From Lachnospiraceae bacterium UBA3814 (GTDB lineage: Bacteria; Bacillota; Clostridia; Lachnospirales; Lachnospiraceae), in assembly GCA_002368575.1 (NCBI GenBank), contig DFEA01000019.1, positions 232 through 13,858 of the forward strand: a DNA stretch of 13,627 bases, written 5' to 3'. Each line of letters starts with the position of its first letter. The stretch's first letter is position 1. Below, piece by piece: positions 12,868 to 13,627 of this stretch. A model generated the notes under the pieces. It was not told the origin of the DNA. It did no database searches and saw nothing but the letters and a program-made list of their open reading frames with translations. A program made the position numbers and the translations under genes.

Positions 12868-13627
12868 TTAAGTATGAGCTTTTTGAAGGATTTCTTTCCT
12901 TTTCTTATCACAACTCCCTCGCCCTTAAGTTTTTCTCCGTCAAAGACGGCATAGACATCGGATATCTTCTCTCCGTCTACCGTTACTCCGCCCTGCTCGA
13001 CAGATCTTCTTGCCTCATTCCTTGAGGCCGCAAGCTTTGCCTTCACAAGCATTGAGATTATGTCGATGGAGCCGTCCTTAAGATCGGCCTCTGTTATTTC
13101 TTCCGAGGGCATATTTTCGGCACTGCCGGTTGAGAACACTGCTTTTGCGGCGCTTTTTGCGTTCTCTGCCTCCTCCTGTCCGTGTACCAGCTTAGTGAGC
13201 TCGAAGGCCAGTATCTCCTTGGCGTCGTTGAGCCGGCTTCCCTCCCAGCTGTCCATTTCATCGATCTGCTCAAGAGGAAGGAAGGTAAGCATCCTTATGC
13301 ACCTTAAAACATCATTGTCGTCAACGTTTCTCCAATACTGATAAAACTCATACGGGGAGGTCTTGTCCGCATCGAGCCATACCGCTCCGTTAGCGGTTTT
13401 GCCCATCTTCTTCCCTTCGGAATTCAAAAGCAGGGTGATCGTCATGGCATAGGCGTCCTTTCCCAGCTTTTTCCTTATAAGCTCGGTGCCGCCCAGCATA
13501 TTGCTCCATTGATCGTCTCCGCCGAACTGCATATTGCAGCCGTATTTTCTGTAAAGCTCAAGGAAATCATAGCTCTGCATTATCATATAGTTGAATTCCA
13601 GAAAGCTTAAGCCCTTCTCCATACGCT
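12864..13627 (-). CDS. tyrS: Tyrosine-tRNA ligase, C-terminal part (5' end outside window)
   Basis: This is the C-terminal ~254 residues of the class I synthetase that charges tRNA-Tyr. The frame continues past the window edge: codon 13623-13625 encodes Arg directly before Met13622, matching the family pattern R-hydrophobic-E-x-G, so the Met is internal, not a start. Visible features are the tyrosine-site segment MQFGGDDQWSNM, the KMSKS-equivalent loop KKMGKTANGAVWLD, and the C-terminal S4 RNA-binding domain (ASRNEARRSVEQGGVTVDGE). The DDQW and KMGKT variants are usual in clostridial TyrRS and do not suggest inactivity. Roughly the first 40% (Rossmann fold with the HIGH motif) and any T-box leader lie beyond position 13627. 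The gene converges on the secreted-protein gene. Confidence 0.97.
   Translation of the reverse strand, partial: RMEKGLSFLEFNYMIMQSYDFLELYRKYGCNMQFGGDDQWSNMLGGTELIRKKLGKDAYAMTITLLLNSEGKKMGKTANGAVWLDADKTSPYEFYQYWRNVDDNDVLRCIRMLTFLPLEQIDEMDSWEGSRLNDAKEILAFELTKLVHGQEEAENAKSAAKAVFSTGSAENMPSEEITEADLKDGSIDIISMLVKAKLAASRNEARRSVEQGGVTVDGEKISDVYAVFDGEKLKGEGVVIRKGKKSFKKLILK

Overview
The window looks like a chromosomal segment of a low-to-mid GC Firmicute, most likely a Clostridia/Lachnospiraceae-type bacterium. The signs are strong AGGAGG ribosome-binding sites, TTGACx/TATAAT promoters, a TyrRS with the KMGKT form of the signature loop and a DDQW substrate motif, a CxxC-containing PheS, and an EF-G paralogue of the Gram-positive 'EF-G-like' type. 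This placement is inferred from protein flavour, not from a search. Nothing resembles a phage, plasmid or CRISPR locus; most genes are housekeeping.

Layout: nearly everything is on the minus strand. Positions 3-65 hold the last 20 codons of an unidentified plus-strand gene. It converges, across a 12-bp perfect hairpin, on an EF-G-like translational GTPase (188-2290). Next come gpmA, the cofactor-dependent phosphoglycerate mutase (2449-3195), with a textbook terminator, and an intergenic stretch dense in inverted repeats. A PilZ (c-di-GMP receptor-type) gene (4942-5280) and a gpmI-like gene (3398-4945) form a GTGA-overlapping pair behind their own strong promoter. The gpmI-like protein keeps the family fold and most catalytic residues, but it has lost a metal-ligand Asp (now Asn14) and the substrate-phosphate Lys (now Gly336).

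Upstream in transcription order is a tightly packed minus-strand cluster, yihY/brkB - pheS - pheT - queA (10927 to 5389). The yihY stop lies inside the pheS ribosome-binding site, the pheS stop lies inside the pheT ribosome-binding site, and pheT and queA overlap by ATGA. It supplies both Phe-tRNA synthetase subunits and the queuosine enzyme QueA next to a membrane protein. A 476-bp divergent intergenic region follows. It carries a degenerate palindromic repeat in the yihY leader and an extended -10 promoter facing right. That promoter drives a secreted protein (11404-12732) with a signal peptide, a long Ser/Gly/Thr linker and a C-terminal His/Cys putative metal-binding motif. The window ends with the 3' portion of tyrS (12864-13627), convergent with the secreted gene across a 13-bp perfect hairpin.

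The most unusual item is the PilZ/gpmI-like pair. A second, intact phosphoglycerate mutase sits next door, so the gpmI copy is free to diverge, and its tight coupling to a c-di-GMP receptor domain suggests a repurposed or regulatory protein. Other points worth checking are the 65-bp AT-rich inverted repeat after the gpmI-like gene, the T8-G7 homopolymer pair forming the PilZ gene's leader, the repeat/alternative-pairing region upstream of yihY, and the secreted His/Cys protein.
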